Below, in pieces: positions 13,101-24,372 of a stretch of DNA of 64,000 bases (position 1 is its first letter; each line of letters begins with the position of its first letter). Position numbers and translations under genes: made by a program. The notes beneath the pieces were generated by a model. That model had not been told where the DNA came from. It saw only the letters and a program-made list of their open reading frames with translations, and made no database searches. Origin of the DNA: Orthonyx spaldingii (Eukaryota > Chordata > Aves > Passeriformes > Orthonychidae); NCBI GenBank assembly GCA_013397795.1, contig VZTJ01001769.1, positions 509,386-573,385 on the forward strand. The letters run 5' to 3'.

Positions 13101-15125
13101 TTGTTCACATAGCAAAATCAGTGTCTGAGATGCAATTTCTTCACTCTCTTGTGCCGACTCAGGAAAAAGGTAAGGTTATTACAGAAAGTAAGTGTATTTT
13201 TGCAGCAGCCGATGCAAGACAGAAGTCCCATCTGTGCACGGACTGAGTTACTGCATGGTTCAGTCCCACAGGGATGGAGCTGTAAATTACAATTAGACCT
13301 CTACATGTTTCAACAGCTGAACTTGGCTACCTGCATTCTACAGGTAGATTTTACAGGTAATAACAGAATTGTGAAATGGTGTCTCCTCTTCACCTGTGTT
13401 CTCTCAATAAGGGATATGCTGCCTGGCCCAGATATAATGACCTTCTAGAATCCAGCATTTCGGAATCTCCAAAATACAAATTATCTCTATGGTTTCCTCT
13501 GCAAAGACGTGTCTATAATCCCTAGTTTGTATTGAAAACAGAAATGCAAGTTTCCAAATATCAAGGAGAAAGTGCACTCTAGGGCCGTTCCCAAGCTAAA
13601 GGAAGGTATAAATCTCATTGACTTCAATAAGTAATGAAGGAAAACAACTTACTTGCAAAATGACAAGAAAGAGGGAAATGTGAAATTTTACAAGCCGTGC
13701 TGACCTAAAGATATTTCCAGTTCCGTTGTGATGTCAAAACATTTAGATAGTCCAGGACAATACTTGAACGTCATCTGTGAATATGTAGCCAATATCAAAT
13801 GTGGTTTATTCACTGTTTCTCTGGAATTGCTGTTGATCTACGTGTTTATTATGCTTCATGGGAAGAAATCAGAAAAAAAATGTGTCAATTCCCATTTTGT
13901 TGTGTTAACCCTAAATGATCTCAGTCAGCATTACCAGTAATGTCATGTAATACTGTAGAAGCCTTCTAGAAATGCCCTCTGAATCTTGTATTCTGAGAAG
14001 AAAAATAATGAAAGAAGTATCCTTCTGTCTCTTTTTTCTTCATAAGCCCTTAAATACAGAGGAATTGTCTTATCTGTTGTGAATCTGCTGCTTCACAAAA
14101 AATTGGTTTTATGGCAAATAATGCCTTAGTTGCTCACAAGACTTTTTTTCAGTTCACATTGTTTCTTTCTCTTCTTGGAGAGTTTGGCAAAGTATGTCAA
14201 AAACAGATACTCAAAGTTAAGCTTAAGTTTGCAACAAATCATCTAGTATCGTCTGTGAATGTCAATTAGAGTAAGAGCATTCATCACTGAGAATTTTAGG
14301 TAAATTTCACATAGGAATGCAGGTCTACACATGTATCTTTTTGTTTATTTGTCTTTCCTCTTGTGTTGACAGTTCAGGCAACTGCAGACCTAAGGTCTCT
14401 GAGTGGGAAATGGGGTAGGAGCAACTCGGGGCAAACCTACAGCTATTGTTAGTGAGCTTGTCTGCCGTGAATTATGAGAAGCAGAAGTGGAAGTGGAAGA
14501 AGAGCAAGGTGTTTTTCAAAATCATGCACTGATCAGAAAGGACCATGAGCAAATACACCTCCCAAACACTGATTAGTGAGTTCTCAGTGAAGGTTAGGAT
14601 CAGTTTTTCTGTGAATATTTGTTCACATTTGAGTATGAATTCAGATTTAATGGTTTTGATTGCAAGCCATTTGTGTCTGCCTTTCACAATTATTTGAGTG
14701 CTTGGGGTCTGCTATTACTGTGTAAAGCAAACATCAGCCTGAAAAGCACAAACATTTACCAAGAGGATACTCCACATAGTGCAAAATGTCCCATTTAGAT
14801 TTTGTGCTGGGATGAAGAATTACACAAATCATCCAGAAAGCAAGAGGTTGAATTGTGTAACAAAGCATCAACATATGAACTGTGAATGGGGAGTCAGTGG
14901 AACAAACACTTTGCAAATGATCTGTAGACCTGGAACAAATTTGCTGATGCCATTTCCAAACAATCTCTAACTATTAAGCCTGAGATTTTTATAGTCTGGA
15001 TGAGGATAGTTTCCCAGAGAAGAGAAGGAATGTACCTGCTTGGAAATTCTTCCCATGCTTTATCTATTTATTTGCTCATGTTTGCAACTATATAGGGTGC
15101 CATCCTCCTAAAGTGTCCTATTGCA
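10195..15125. other. No gene recognised
   Basis: Unique-looking AT-rich DNA. It contains a small TAAA microsatellite near 12087-12101 and a short ancient-repeat trace at 13605-13640. ORFs up to 119 codons show no known features. Confidence 0.5.
13605..13640. repeat. Possible ancient amniote repeat trace
   Basis: The block AATCTCATTGACTTCAATAA resembles the CCATTGACTTCAATGG core of a very old, widespread amniote interspersed repeat. Only about 20 informative bases remain, so it could be chance. Confidence 0.25.
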
Positions 15126-15281
15126 ACAGATTGCCCAGAGCGGTCATCTTTCTCCTTGGAAACATTTGATACCTGGCTGAACATGGTCATGGGTGACCTG
15201 TTCTAGTGGACCTGCTTTGAGCAAGAATGTCTTGACTAGATGGCCTTCAACATGACTGCTGTTATCTGTCCTTTGATTCCT
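15126..15281 (+). mobile_element. Decayed CR1 LINE 3' end, plus strand
   Basis: GATTGCCCAGAGCGGTCATC, CTGGCTGAACATGGTCATGG, GACCTGTTCTAGTGGACCTG and CTTTGAGCAAGAATGTCTTG followed by ACTAGATGGCCTTCAAC line up with the last 150 bases of an avian CR1. Heavily mutated, hence old. Confidence 0.75.
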
Positions 15282-15933
15282 TCATTTTTTCTATATTTAA
15301 CTTCATCCTGTCAAATGCTTTGCTGATGAAGATCTGTTCATCTCAAATCAAGTCTAGGGCAGCCATTGCACTTTTACACTAGAGAGTTGTTGGTGCAAAT
15401 GGAAACCACTGTAGAGGCGGGTCCAGCATTGCCCATGATTTTGGCTAGTCCCATCTATGAGCCTAGCATGTTATGTGCTGTCATGTCAAACTGATGGTGC
15501 TTTGCTCTCACAATGCACAGGTGTAACACTAGTGACCAGAATGGATGGTAATAGTGGACCACCACTAGTTTTGTATCTCACATGCTCCTGCTGGAAGAGG
15601 AGGACAGTAACAGATTTAACATACTCTCATTAGTGGGAATCCAACTAGTGCCCAAATGAAACTGAATTCTCCCTATAACACACAGTCACTTGAAATACAT
15701 TTTACTTCAGGATATGCACATTGGCCTAACTGTTCTAGTATTTTTATAGGCGTGATCTGAGTCCTAGCTATTTGAATTCTTGTTTTTCCAGAAATCTCCT
15801 AAATCATTTTGCCGTTTGCCTGCTTAAAAAAAACCCCAAAGCAAAACAACCAAAAAACTATAACCAGAAAGGGGAAATCAGACTAAATGGTGGATTAGTC
15901 TTTTTTAAAGAACAGATTCATCATGGTCATTCT
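15282..15933. other. No gene recognised
   Basis: Unique-looking sequence between two CR1 fragments. Confidence 0.5.
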
Positions 15934-15980
15934 TAGAATCATAGACTTGTTGAGATTGGAAAAGACCTTTAAGGTCATGT
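15934..15980 (-). mobile_element. CR1 LINE extreme 3' end, minus strand
   Basis: AGAATCATAGACTTGTTGAG followed by ATTGGAAAAGACCTTTAAGG and TCATG is the reverse complement of the CR1 3' terminus. Only about 47 bp remain, typical of very short 5'-truncated insertions or erosion. Confidence 0.65.
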
Positions 15981-16484
15981 TCATTTTTAAATTGTGTTGC
16001 CATGTCATGCTTAAAAAGCATGCTGCAAGCTAATAAAGGAATACAGAAGAGCTACTTGAGTTAACTGATCCTTAAAAAAAAGGTAAGATATTCAAAGAGG
16101 GGAAAGAAAAAGAATTACCTTTTTAATATCCTGCTTACATTATAGTACATGCATGTATCAGCAGATGAGAGGCAACTTAAATCTCAGCAAGTAGAAGCAA
16201 AGACTTATACGTCCTACTGTGATTTTATTGCAGTGTATAAATATCTGAGGGGGGAAAAATGAGTACTTTAGAGGTATTGGTCATGTATTCAATGGTTGGC
16301 ATTGTAGTATTTATTGGAAGGTAAACCAATGAGAAGTCAATAGGGAGAAACAAAACCATTTTGTTGTATCAAACCATGGTAGCTGTGCTCATGATCTAGT
16401 TGTTGTTCAGGATCTGTTTTCGAAGATAAGGTTGTCATGACTGGAATGCCAGACATGATTAGATGCTGTGCCATATCTTGCTTT
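15981..16484. other. No gene recognised
   Basis: AT-rich spacer between two minus-strand CR1 fragments. Confidence 0.5.
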
Positions 16485-16620
16485 AATCACAGAACCTTAG
16501 AATTTATGATTTGTGTTGAAAAGGCTCTTAAAGATCATCTAGTTCCAATTCCCCTGTCATGGACAGGGACACCTTCTACTAAACCAGGTTGCTCAGAACC
16601 CGGTTCAAGATTGTCTTGAA
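16485..16620 (-). mobile_element. CR1 LINE 3' end, minus strand
   Basis: Plus-strand blocks CTTAAAGATCATCTAGTTCC, CCTGTCATGGACAGGGACAC and CTAAACCAGGTTGCTCAGAA are the reverse complement of a CR1 3' end. It begins at the degenerate terminal repeat (AATCACAGAACCTTAGAA) and is truncated after about 136 bp. The ORFs that overlap it on both strands are not genes. Confidence 0.85.
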
Positions 16621-19600
16621 AGCTACGATTTGTACAGGTCTGGAAAAGGACTTGATGAACTGAGAATGTAGGAGAAGAAGAATGTAAGCAGTGGTCTAAA
16701 TGGTTATGTGAGTTACTGATGTTGTCTTCGTTCCTGACCAGAAGATTCATGGCTCCATTTTTCGTCCTAAGACTCAGATTCACTGTCAGGTGATAGTACC
16801 AAAAAACACAGGAAATGAATACTGCTCAGCTAAAGATTGCATCTTCTCAATGTGTAGTTAAATTGACTTCATTTCGGAGTGTCTTTTGCACACAACTCAT
16901 TGGATGTTAAAAATTCTGTGAATAGAAGAATATTGGAAAAATATTATGGCAAATATTACTTCTAGTAGAAACCTTTGGTCCAGGATCTGGAAATCTCATA
17001 CAGTCATTTCTACCAGGCATCAGCTGGAGACTGAATTTCTAAAATCATCTGCTGCCATGGATTCTGGGTCATCCCCATTCAACTTCTTGTTGCAAAGAAC
17101 CTTTAAGATACCTTGAGCAGGAAATGAGGTCTAAAACTAAAGCTTGCTTTGCTTTCCTAATATATCATGAGATTTGCAAGGTGAAAGGAGGTATAAAATT
17201 TAGCTCTCTCCCCAGTGCAGACAGGTTGGTGGAAATTCAAGATAATTAATGTAGTCAGGCTATGCTAAGACTCCTCTATATCTCCCCAGAGCACTTAGGA
17301 CATGTATATCAGAAAGGTCTTTAGAGATAAAAGAAGCTTGTAAGGTGAGAGCTTTGATCTCAGATGGGGTTTAATGACTTGGACATTGCTCATGATAATA
17401 ACTGTGAGTGCTCTAAAGAGGGGAACGCATTTCTGTAGTTATTTAAAGGATTCCCTTCTGCCATTTTTTTAATTGCAACCTACAAAATTATAAGTCGTTT
17501 TGAACATATAATAATGGACAGTAGTCTGAACAAGCATCTTAGAAGATGAGATTATCTCTTTAAAAGCCAGTATCAGAGAAAAGAAGCAATAAAGAGCTCA
17601 TTGTTTTGTTTTCTTTTCAGCTTTAAAGAATACGAAAATATTTTAACATGGTTAAAGGGAATCCCTACATGAAAGAAGACAAAAGGCAGGAAAAAATAAA
17701 GTGCTAAGAACCAGTTATGTTACAATGGAAGGGACTGAAGAGAGCCATATGATGAAAAATTATATGACTGGCTTTTTCAGAGTACGTTCCTGTTTCTAAA
17801 ACGGAAATTATGTGAAGATTAATGGTTCCTTCCAAGACAGTCTTCAGTAAAGCACTCAGCAAGTCATCAGTGACAAGAGCTATTCTTAGCTTTCTGCTTG
17901 GGTATCTGTGATTGTGGGGCAGTGTACAAAGATCTCCCTCCAGTTGCAGTGGTGGGCACCACTGTATCCAGAGGCACATGGTGACAGTTTGGAGAGATCC
18001 TTAGAGAGGTGACACATCTTAGTGAGCACAGAAACCAAGCTACCCCGACACAGCCCCAGTCTGCATTTACTGCTACCTGTTTTAAGGGCCTATCCAGCCT
18101 CTTTGGGAAACTACAGGAAAGAGTAGTTTCATGCTTCTAAATGAGATGCCAGCAAAACTTTGTACCATCTGCTAAGGCTTGCCTACGTTTCTTACCTGTA
18201 AAGTGTTAGTAATATAATTTCAAACTCCTGAAATGGCGTAACCTAAGGTCAAAATAGTCTTCTTAATTACACAAAGCCGTTTGTAATTATATCCAGTTTG
18301 TTTTTATGTGTATATATGGTGGTGGTTATTTAGAATGTGGCATCCTTGCCACACAGTGATGTTAGAAGTGATGTAATTCTCTGCATTATACACAGAAGGT
18401 TGTTGCAGTCAGTATGCAAATGCTAATTTTTAAATTGGTAGCTATAGTATGGTGTGTATGTATGTGTGTGTCCACATGCAGTCATAGCAACGTTCACATG
18501 CTTCCCCTATAGGAATCAAACAGGAAAAATACAGGTGCAAGAGGCTCTTGCTTCTATGCAGAGCGCCAGCTCTTGTGAGCAGTGATGACTATGTTTATAG
18601 TACACAAATTGCCCCTTTGAGAGAAGGGGGAGAATGGAAATTAGCAAAACTCCCAACAGAAATTTTTGAAAGTTTCCAAATATATGTCGGACTTTTACTG
18701 TCTGAAACTGTCATTTTCTTGCTGTCTACAAAAGATCGCAAGCAACCATTATGGAGTATCTTCCTAGCTGCCAATTGCAGTTATAGTATTAGAAACAATT
18801 TGCATGGCTGTAGGGAGGGAACACCTTGCAATTCAAAATGCATAATTTGTTTAGAGACAGCCATGGGTGAAAGGAGCCTTAAGCTAAGTCTTAACTAACT
18901 TAGAAGGTTTCTAGCAGGTTATAGCAGTGAAAATGTAATGAATTACAAATGCTTAGGGCCAGTCACTGGGAGAAATCTCCAGTGAGTTCATTCAAGAACC
19001 TACTTAAAAATTTATGACACAATTAATATATATATATTTACACACATCCCTACAACAGCACAAAACCCCAGCCCTCCAAATAGCTCCAGAAAGGTTCAGA
19101 ATTTGAGAAGGAAGTAAAAAATCTTTGAACAAAGATTTTGTTGTGGTACATCTGTGGTATACCATTTTGAGTGACTTGTTGTGAGACTTGTTGGAAAAAG
19201 GCAGTTTGAGATAAATGAGTAATACTTGTTCAGGGGAAATGAAGAGAGGAAAAGCAAATGCTGATGGATTTGTCTGTGCAAAAGGGAAGATTTCAAGGTG
19301 ACTTAGAGAAGCATTCGAAATGATAAAGGACTTGGTTAAAGCTGAAAAAGATAAACAACATTCACCAATGATGAGTTCAATTATAAATTATAAAACGTGG
19401 CTTTATTATGGCCTCTAATTGGATTTTGTGATATTTGGGCTTCATCTGGGGAAACGCAGGGTGGCTTGACAGCAGGAGTGACTACCCGTAATTAATTTCT
19501 AGGTTTAAAGGTGCAAGCTACCCAGAAAAACCTGTTCTGTTTTTAATGACAGCAGTTGTAACATAGAACATAGATGAAGGAAGAAAGGGGTTTATTTATT

Positions 19601-20341
19601 TAAATTATTACTTTGGACAGAAAAAATTAAACACAGTGGGTAGAAAGATCTTGAGCAGATGTGAATTGATCTTGTATGTGTCTGCACTGACAGAGAGGTG
19701 GGCAAACTGACTGGATTAAATGGAAGAAAAGTACCTTGCTATAATGTTCATGGAAAAACCAAAAAGTTGTTTTATTAGAGCCTTAAATATTTTTCATTTT
19801 TGGCACAATTTTGTATTTTTTTCTTTTAGCCAGGGCAAAACTTTCAGTCCTGAAAATACAGATTTATTGTTACAGGGCCATTTTCTTGAAGCAGGTTTTG
19901 GACAGAACTAGGAAGATGCAAAATCTGTTAACTTTTTCATGGGGAAACTTGAAGTCTTTGGGATACTGTTCTACTTTAATATTGCTATGGTAGTTTTTGG
20001 TTGCTTTACAGAGGTTTAGGAGAAAGATTGCCTTTATTTTAAAGAGCTGCTAAAAGGATGTATAGAATTTGTGTGACTTACCTGAAACACAGAAACCTAT
20101 GAGCATAAAGTCCATTTCCCCAAACATTCTGTTTAAAACACAAAACTCTGACTTGGACCTACTCTTGCAGTATGGAAGTGACACTAAAGCAGCAAGGAAC
20201 TTACCTCTATATTAGTCTAAGGAAGGCTGGAAAAAATGTGGAGCAGGCATAAGGAAAAAATTGTAGGTATAAATGGTCTTGGCGTGTTTATACTACAAAT
20301 TTAGTCATGTTGTGGCGTTTAACAGCACCCTGGATAAGATC
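16621..20341. other. No gene recognised
   Basis: Unique-looking AT-rich DNA with a TG/TATG-rich patch near 18445-18472 and an AT dinucleotide run near 19026-19037. A 116-codon ORF at 18548-18898 has no known feature. Confidence 0.5.
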
Positions 20342-20880
20342 TGTTAAGGAAACTTCGCTGTCTGGCCATTTAAGAGGCACTCTGGCAGTGACACTCCCAT
20401 CACCAGTGAGTTTAACTGCTGGGATTGAAGACACTTCTCAGTGGGTGGCTCCAGTAAGTAATGGTTGCCGCACTTGATTCCCTACACACTTCACTCGCAC
20501 ACAGTCAGGCCAGATTTCCTTACTGACTCAACCCCAGATTTCCCATAGCAGAGTCTCATACCCCCAGTTCCTTTAATTTTATCATGCTGCAGCAACAGAA
20601 TGAGAGGTCAAGCTGGTGTCTCTGGGAAGGGACCCCCCAAAAAAGGAAAAAGTGGGGTTTTTGCCCACACAGTCTATACACACAAGGGTCTTCCAGCTGA
20701 ATCCTCAGCTCCTGCTCTGAGTGTCTGCTCACCTGGCTTTGCCACAGGTCCCCATGCTCTTTGTTGTGCAAAAGGATGGAGACAGTTCTCTTGCCTTGGG
20801 CTCCCACTACCCAACACTCAACCGGCAGCTGGCACAGCCACTGCATACCCAGCTTCCAGCACTAAATGTATCTCTTAACA
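20342..20880. mobile_element. Candidate solo LTR (ERV-type)
   Basis: A 539-bp segment starts TGTTAAGG and ends CTCTTAACA, giving TG...CA ends and a perfect terminal inverted repeat TGTTAAG/CTTAACA. The interior is richer in GC than the flanks and has LTR-like texture, such as CAGTGGGTGGCTCCAGTAAG and CACTTGATTCCCTACACAC. No target-site duplication is visible (AGATC left, GAACA right), and I cannot name the family or be sure of the strand. Overlapping ORFs on both strands (20556-20846 and 20600-20878) fit an LTR better than a gene. Confidence 0.45.
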
Positions 20881-21537
20881 GAACAGCAGGAAGGACAAAG
20901 GGCTTTCTTACCACACTGATTGTTATCTAAAACCTTTGGGAAGAGGGTTGCTGCTTATGTACTAGTAGTATGCTACAAGTATGACACCTATCCTAGGTGA
21001 CAACTACCTTCAGCTATCCTCCAGACATGCTACAATCCTCCTAAAGTTTACTTTCCAGATATGCCCATAGGTTAAGTGGGGAGCACAGTGATTGTGCCAA
21101 TATTAACCCAATAAAAGCAGATTCAGAAAGATGAATGATTGGTGCTGTGACCTCTGCACAACCCACATTTTTGGAGGTGTAGCAAGGAGGGAGGATCATT
21201 TTGTGGTAGCTCTGGTCTGGTCCCATGAACTGAATGCTGATCAGCTGGAGCACACAGGTTGAGTTCCTGGGACATGCTTGTTGATTTCCACAGGGGATTC
21301 AGAGCCAGGACAGCTCTGCAGTGTGAAACAAAACATACTAACTTTGCTAAACAAATGAAAATGCTAATGTAGACGCACCAGAAATCACTCAGGACTTCTG
21401 ATGCATCTTTAGAGTGTGTGCTTCCTGAATACTTTTTCTTAGACACTCCAACTCATTATTCATGATTTATAGTATTTTATACAGTGGGAAGCAATTTGTC
21501 CATAATGACTACAAATGTCTGAAAACAGGATTTTCAG
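20881..21537. other. No gene recognised
   Basis: Unique-looking sequence; two overlapping minus-strand ORFs of 70 and 107 codons (21041-21446) without recognisable features. Confidence 0.5.
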
Positions 21538-22018
21538 TAGTGGTGAGGTCGCACCTTGAGTATTCTGTCCAGTTTTGGGTATCTCACTACATGAGGGATA
21601 TTTTGCTTCTCTAGTGTGTCCAAAGAAGGGCAACAAAGATACTTGGGTTCAGTATGGAGAAAAGAAAGCTCAGGGGAGGCCTGATTTCCCTCTACAACTA
21701 CATGAACGGAGGTTGTGCCAAGGTGGGTGTCTGCCTCTTCTCCCAAGCCACCAGCAATAGGACAAGGGGAAATGGCCCCAAATTGCACTAGAGGAGGTTC
21801 AGGCTGGATATTAGAAAAACTTTCTTCACTGAAAGGATGGTCAGGCATTGGAACAGGCTGCCCAAGGAAGTAATGGAGTCACCATCCCTGGAAGTGTTCA
21901 AAAAATTAGTGGACATGGCACTTCACAATATAGTTTAGTGGGCCTGGTCGTATTAGGTCAAAGACTGGACTTGATAATCTTGCAGGTCTTTTCCAACCTC
22001 AATGATTCTATGATTCTG
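21538..22018 (+). mobile_element. CR1 LINE 3' end, plus strand
   Basis: It opens with a CR1 ORF2 C-terminal stretch (GTGAGGTCGCACCTTGAGTA) and continues through CTCTACAACTACATGAACGG, TTCAGGCTGGATATTAG, GGCATTGGAACAGGCTGCCC and GGAGTCACCATCCCTGG to GGTCTTTTCCAACCTCAATG and ATTCTATGATTCTGT. About 60 bases of the family consensus seem deleted around 21605-21650. Frames are broken, so it encodes nothing. It is of the same broad CR1 type and orientation as the copy at 23.8 kb. Confidence 0.93.
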
Positions 22019-23815
22019 TATATCCCTAGAGTAGTTAACCAGGACTTCTGCCTAATGCTGTGGAGCACGAGATCATCATTCAGCATGATTTGGGTGCCCT
22101 GGGATTTAGGAGAGGAAGGACTCATATGTATGATCTCTCAGTGGAGTAAGATAAACTAGACTTAAACCTGTACCTTTTCTGCTTTAAGTAAATAATTCTG
22201 TAGGGATTATAACTACAAAATCAGTGTGGGACAGAGTTTTGTGATGGAAACTCTCTACTGTGCAGATTTCTGCTCATTCAAATGATTACCAGTAAAACAC
22301 AATAACTGACTAGATCATATTTATCTGGACAGTAGCTACAGCTAGTTTTAGACTGTTTTTCTCTGTGCTATTGAAATTCTCAGGTTTCTACAGAGCACTT
22401 GTCATGTCAAGCATTGCAACAGCAGGTTGAGGATGAAGGACTGCTAATCGTGTTGAGGTGCAATCCGAGAAGCAGCTAAACAAACTGTGATTCAACAATG
22501 CAATAGAATTTATTCTTCCCAATGCAAAAGTTGGATGGGGTAAAATGGCACTATGGATTAGAAACTGTCATCCTTAAGCTGAAAAGTACAACTGAACCAA
22601 ATCTCACCTTTTGCTATTGTGGCCACTCATGCCATTTTGCACCATAAAATGCAGTTGTTACCTGGGCTCCTCTTCCTACAGCAAAATCTTTCTGGAGCCT
22701 TATGGAGACCTGGGCCCAAGACATTAGGCTGTTGGTGAAACTGCTGAGTTTTAACTCTTGGCTCTGTACTGGGGGCTGATAGCCTAAGAATTTTTGTTTC
22801 GTGCCTACTTTCTAAGACTTCCTGGCCACGGAAGCTGGTAGAGCTCTTTCTCAACTAGAAAGATTTTTATATTTGCATATTTGTAGCTAAACAAACTTTG
22901 GTATTGCCCAGACTTTCTCTGCAAGACTCTTGAAAACATATGCACTTTGCTTCAGATTTTTTCTCCATTTGAAAATTCTCCATGCATAGATCAGGTGTAG
23001 AAGCTCCCTTGCTTCTTCCTCACTTTGAAGACATTCACCATTCTTGACTACCAATCTTTTGAGGCAAGTAGTAAGGCATAATATCTCATCTGTGTCCAAT
23101 CTTTGGTTTTTTCATACCAACTTCACACTAATAATTGATGATTTTCCACAGTTTTCTGAAATATTTTGTCATCTAGGAAGTACATACCTGCTGTGCAATC
23201 CTATTGGATTTGAATCCACTGAACCCTCCCTTTATCTCTTTGCTCCTTACTGCATATTCTCTGGAGTCAGATGAAATCCCTTATGGTTGATTGCGGGAAT
23301 TTCCCATTTGTTTTTTATTGTCTCATTATCAGTTTTGCTCAGATTATGAACAAAGGGATTATTTTTCTGAACAGGAATTCAGCCTGAGTACTGCAGGTCA
23401 AATTGTGTTACCTTCTGCTTCTCACGTTATCACCACCAATAAAGAATCTGCAGCTGGAGACTCAGCTGACAACTTTGTCAATGATGCATGAAGCAAGACA
23501 GATTATAGTTTCTCTTCCACTTCCTACCATGCAGTAGAGCTATGGCAGAAACTGAAACAGGAGCTTTTTGTTCCTTGTAACTGAAACAAGCAGGTAACAG
23601 GTGACTACATGGAAGCCAAAATATTGAAACTGTTTAAAATACCTGTATGCTGGGTTTGATTTCTAAATGGTCATCACTTCATCTTGACCATTCTCTTGCT
23701 CTACATATGCTGTGCACCCAGAGGTATCTCCTGCAACAACTTTTCACTATATCTTTTTTTCCACTTTGCAGTTGCAATGAACAAAATTTTTGGCTTCTGC
23801 ACTGTGGCCAGCAGA
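22019..23815. other. No gene recognised
   Basis: Unique-looking DNA between two CR1 copies. It holds a perfect palindromic kappaB-like GGGAATTTCCC at 23295-23305, which is probably coincidental. Confidence 0.5.
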
Positions 23816-24372
23816 TGTAGGGCAATGATTGCCCCTCTGTACTTCGTACTGGTGAGGCCACCCCTTGAGTTGTGCAGTTCCCTCAAAACAAGAAAGACGT
23901 TGACATGCTGGAGCAAGTCCAGAGAATGGCAACTGTGAAGGGTCTGGAGCACATCTCTGATGAGAAGTAGTTGAGGGAGTTGGAATTTTTTAGTCTGGAG
24001 AAAAGAAGACTCAGGTGGGACCTTGTCACTCTCTACAACTATCTGAAAGAAGGGTGTAGCCAGCTAGGGATCAGTGTCTTCTCCCAAGTACTAAGTGACA
24101 GGATGAGAGGAAATGGCCTCAAGCTGTATATGGGGAGGTTTAAATTGGATATCAGGAAAAAACTTCTTCACCAAAAGGGTTGTTAGGCATTGAAAGAGGC
24201 TAAAGTGGGGAAAGTGACTAAGTCACCATCCCTGAAGGTATTTAAAAGTTGTGTAGATGTGGCATTTAGGGACATAGTTTAGTGGCAGACTTGTCAGTGT
24301 TGGGTTTATGGTTGAACTTGATGATCTTAAAGTTCTTTTACAACGTAAATGATTCTGTGATTCTACGATTCT
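23816..24372 (+). mobile_element. CR1 LINE 3' end, plus strand
   Basis: A 5'-truncated CR1 of about 557 bp. In order it shows GCCCCTCTGTACTTCGTACT, GGTGAGGCCACCCCTTGAG, TAGTCTGGAGAAAAGAAGAC, CTCTACAACTATCTGAAAG, ATATCAGGAAAAAACTTCTT, AGTCACCATCCCTGAAGG, GTGTAGATGTGGCATTTAGG and GTTGAACTTGATGATCTTAA, ending in GATTCTGTGATTCTACGATT. The RT C-terminal remnant is frameshifted, and three overlapping short ORFs on both strands at 23684-23952 fall in or beside it; none is a gene. Confidence 0.93.

Noticed and set aside
23295..23305. Palindromic NF-kappaB-like GGGAATTTCCC
   Set aside because: A perfect match, but a single short motif without neighbouring regulatory context is expected by chance at this scale.
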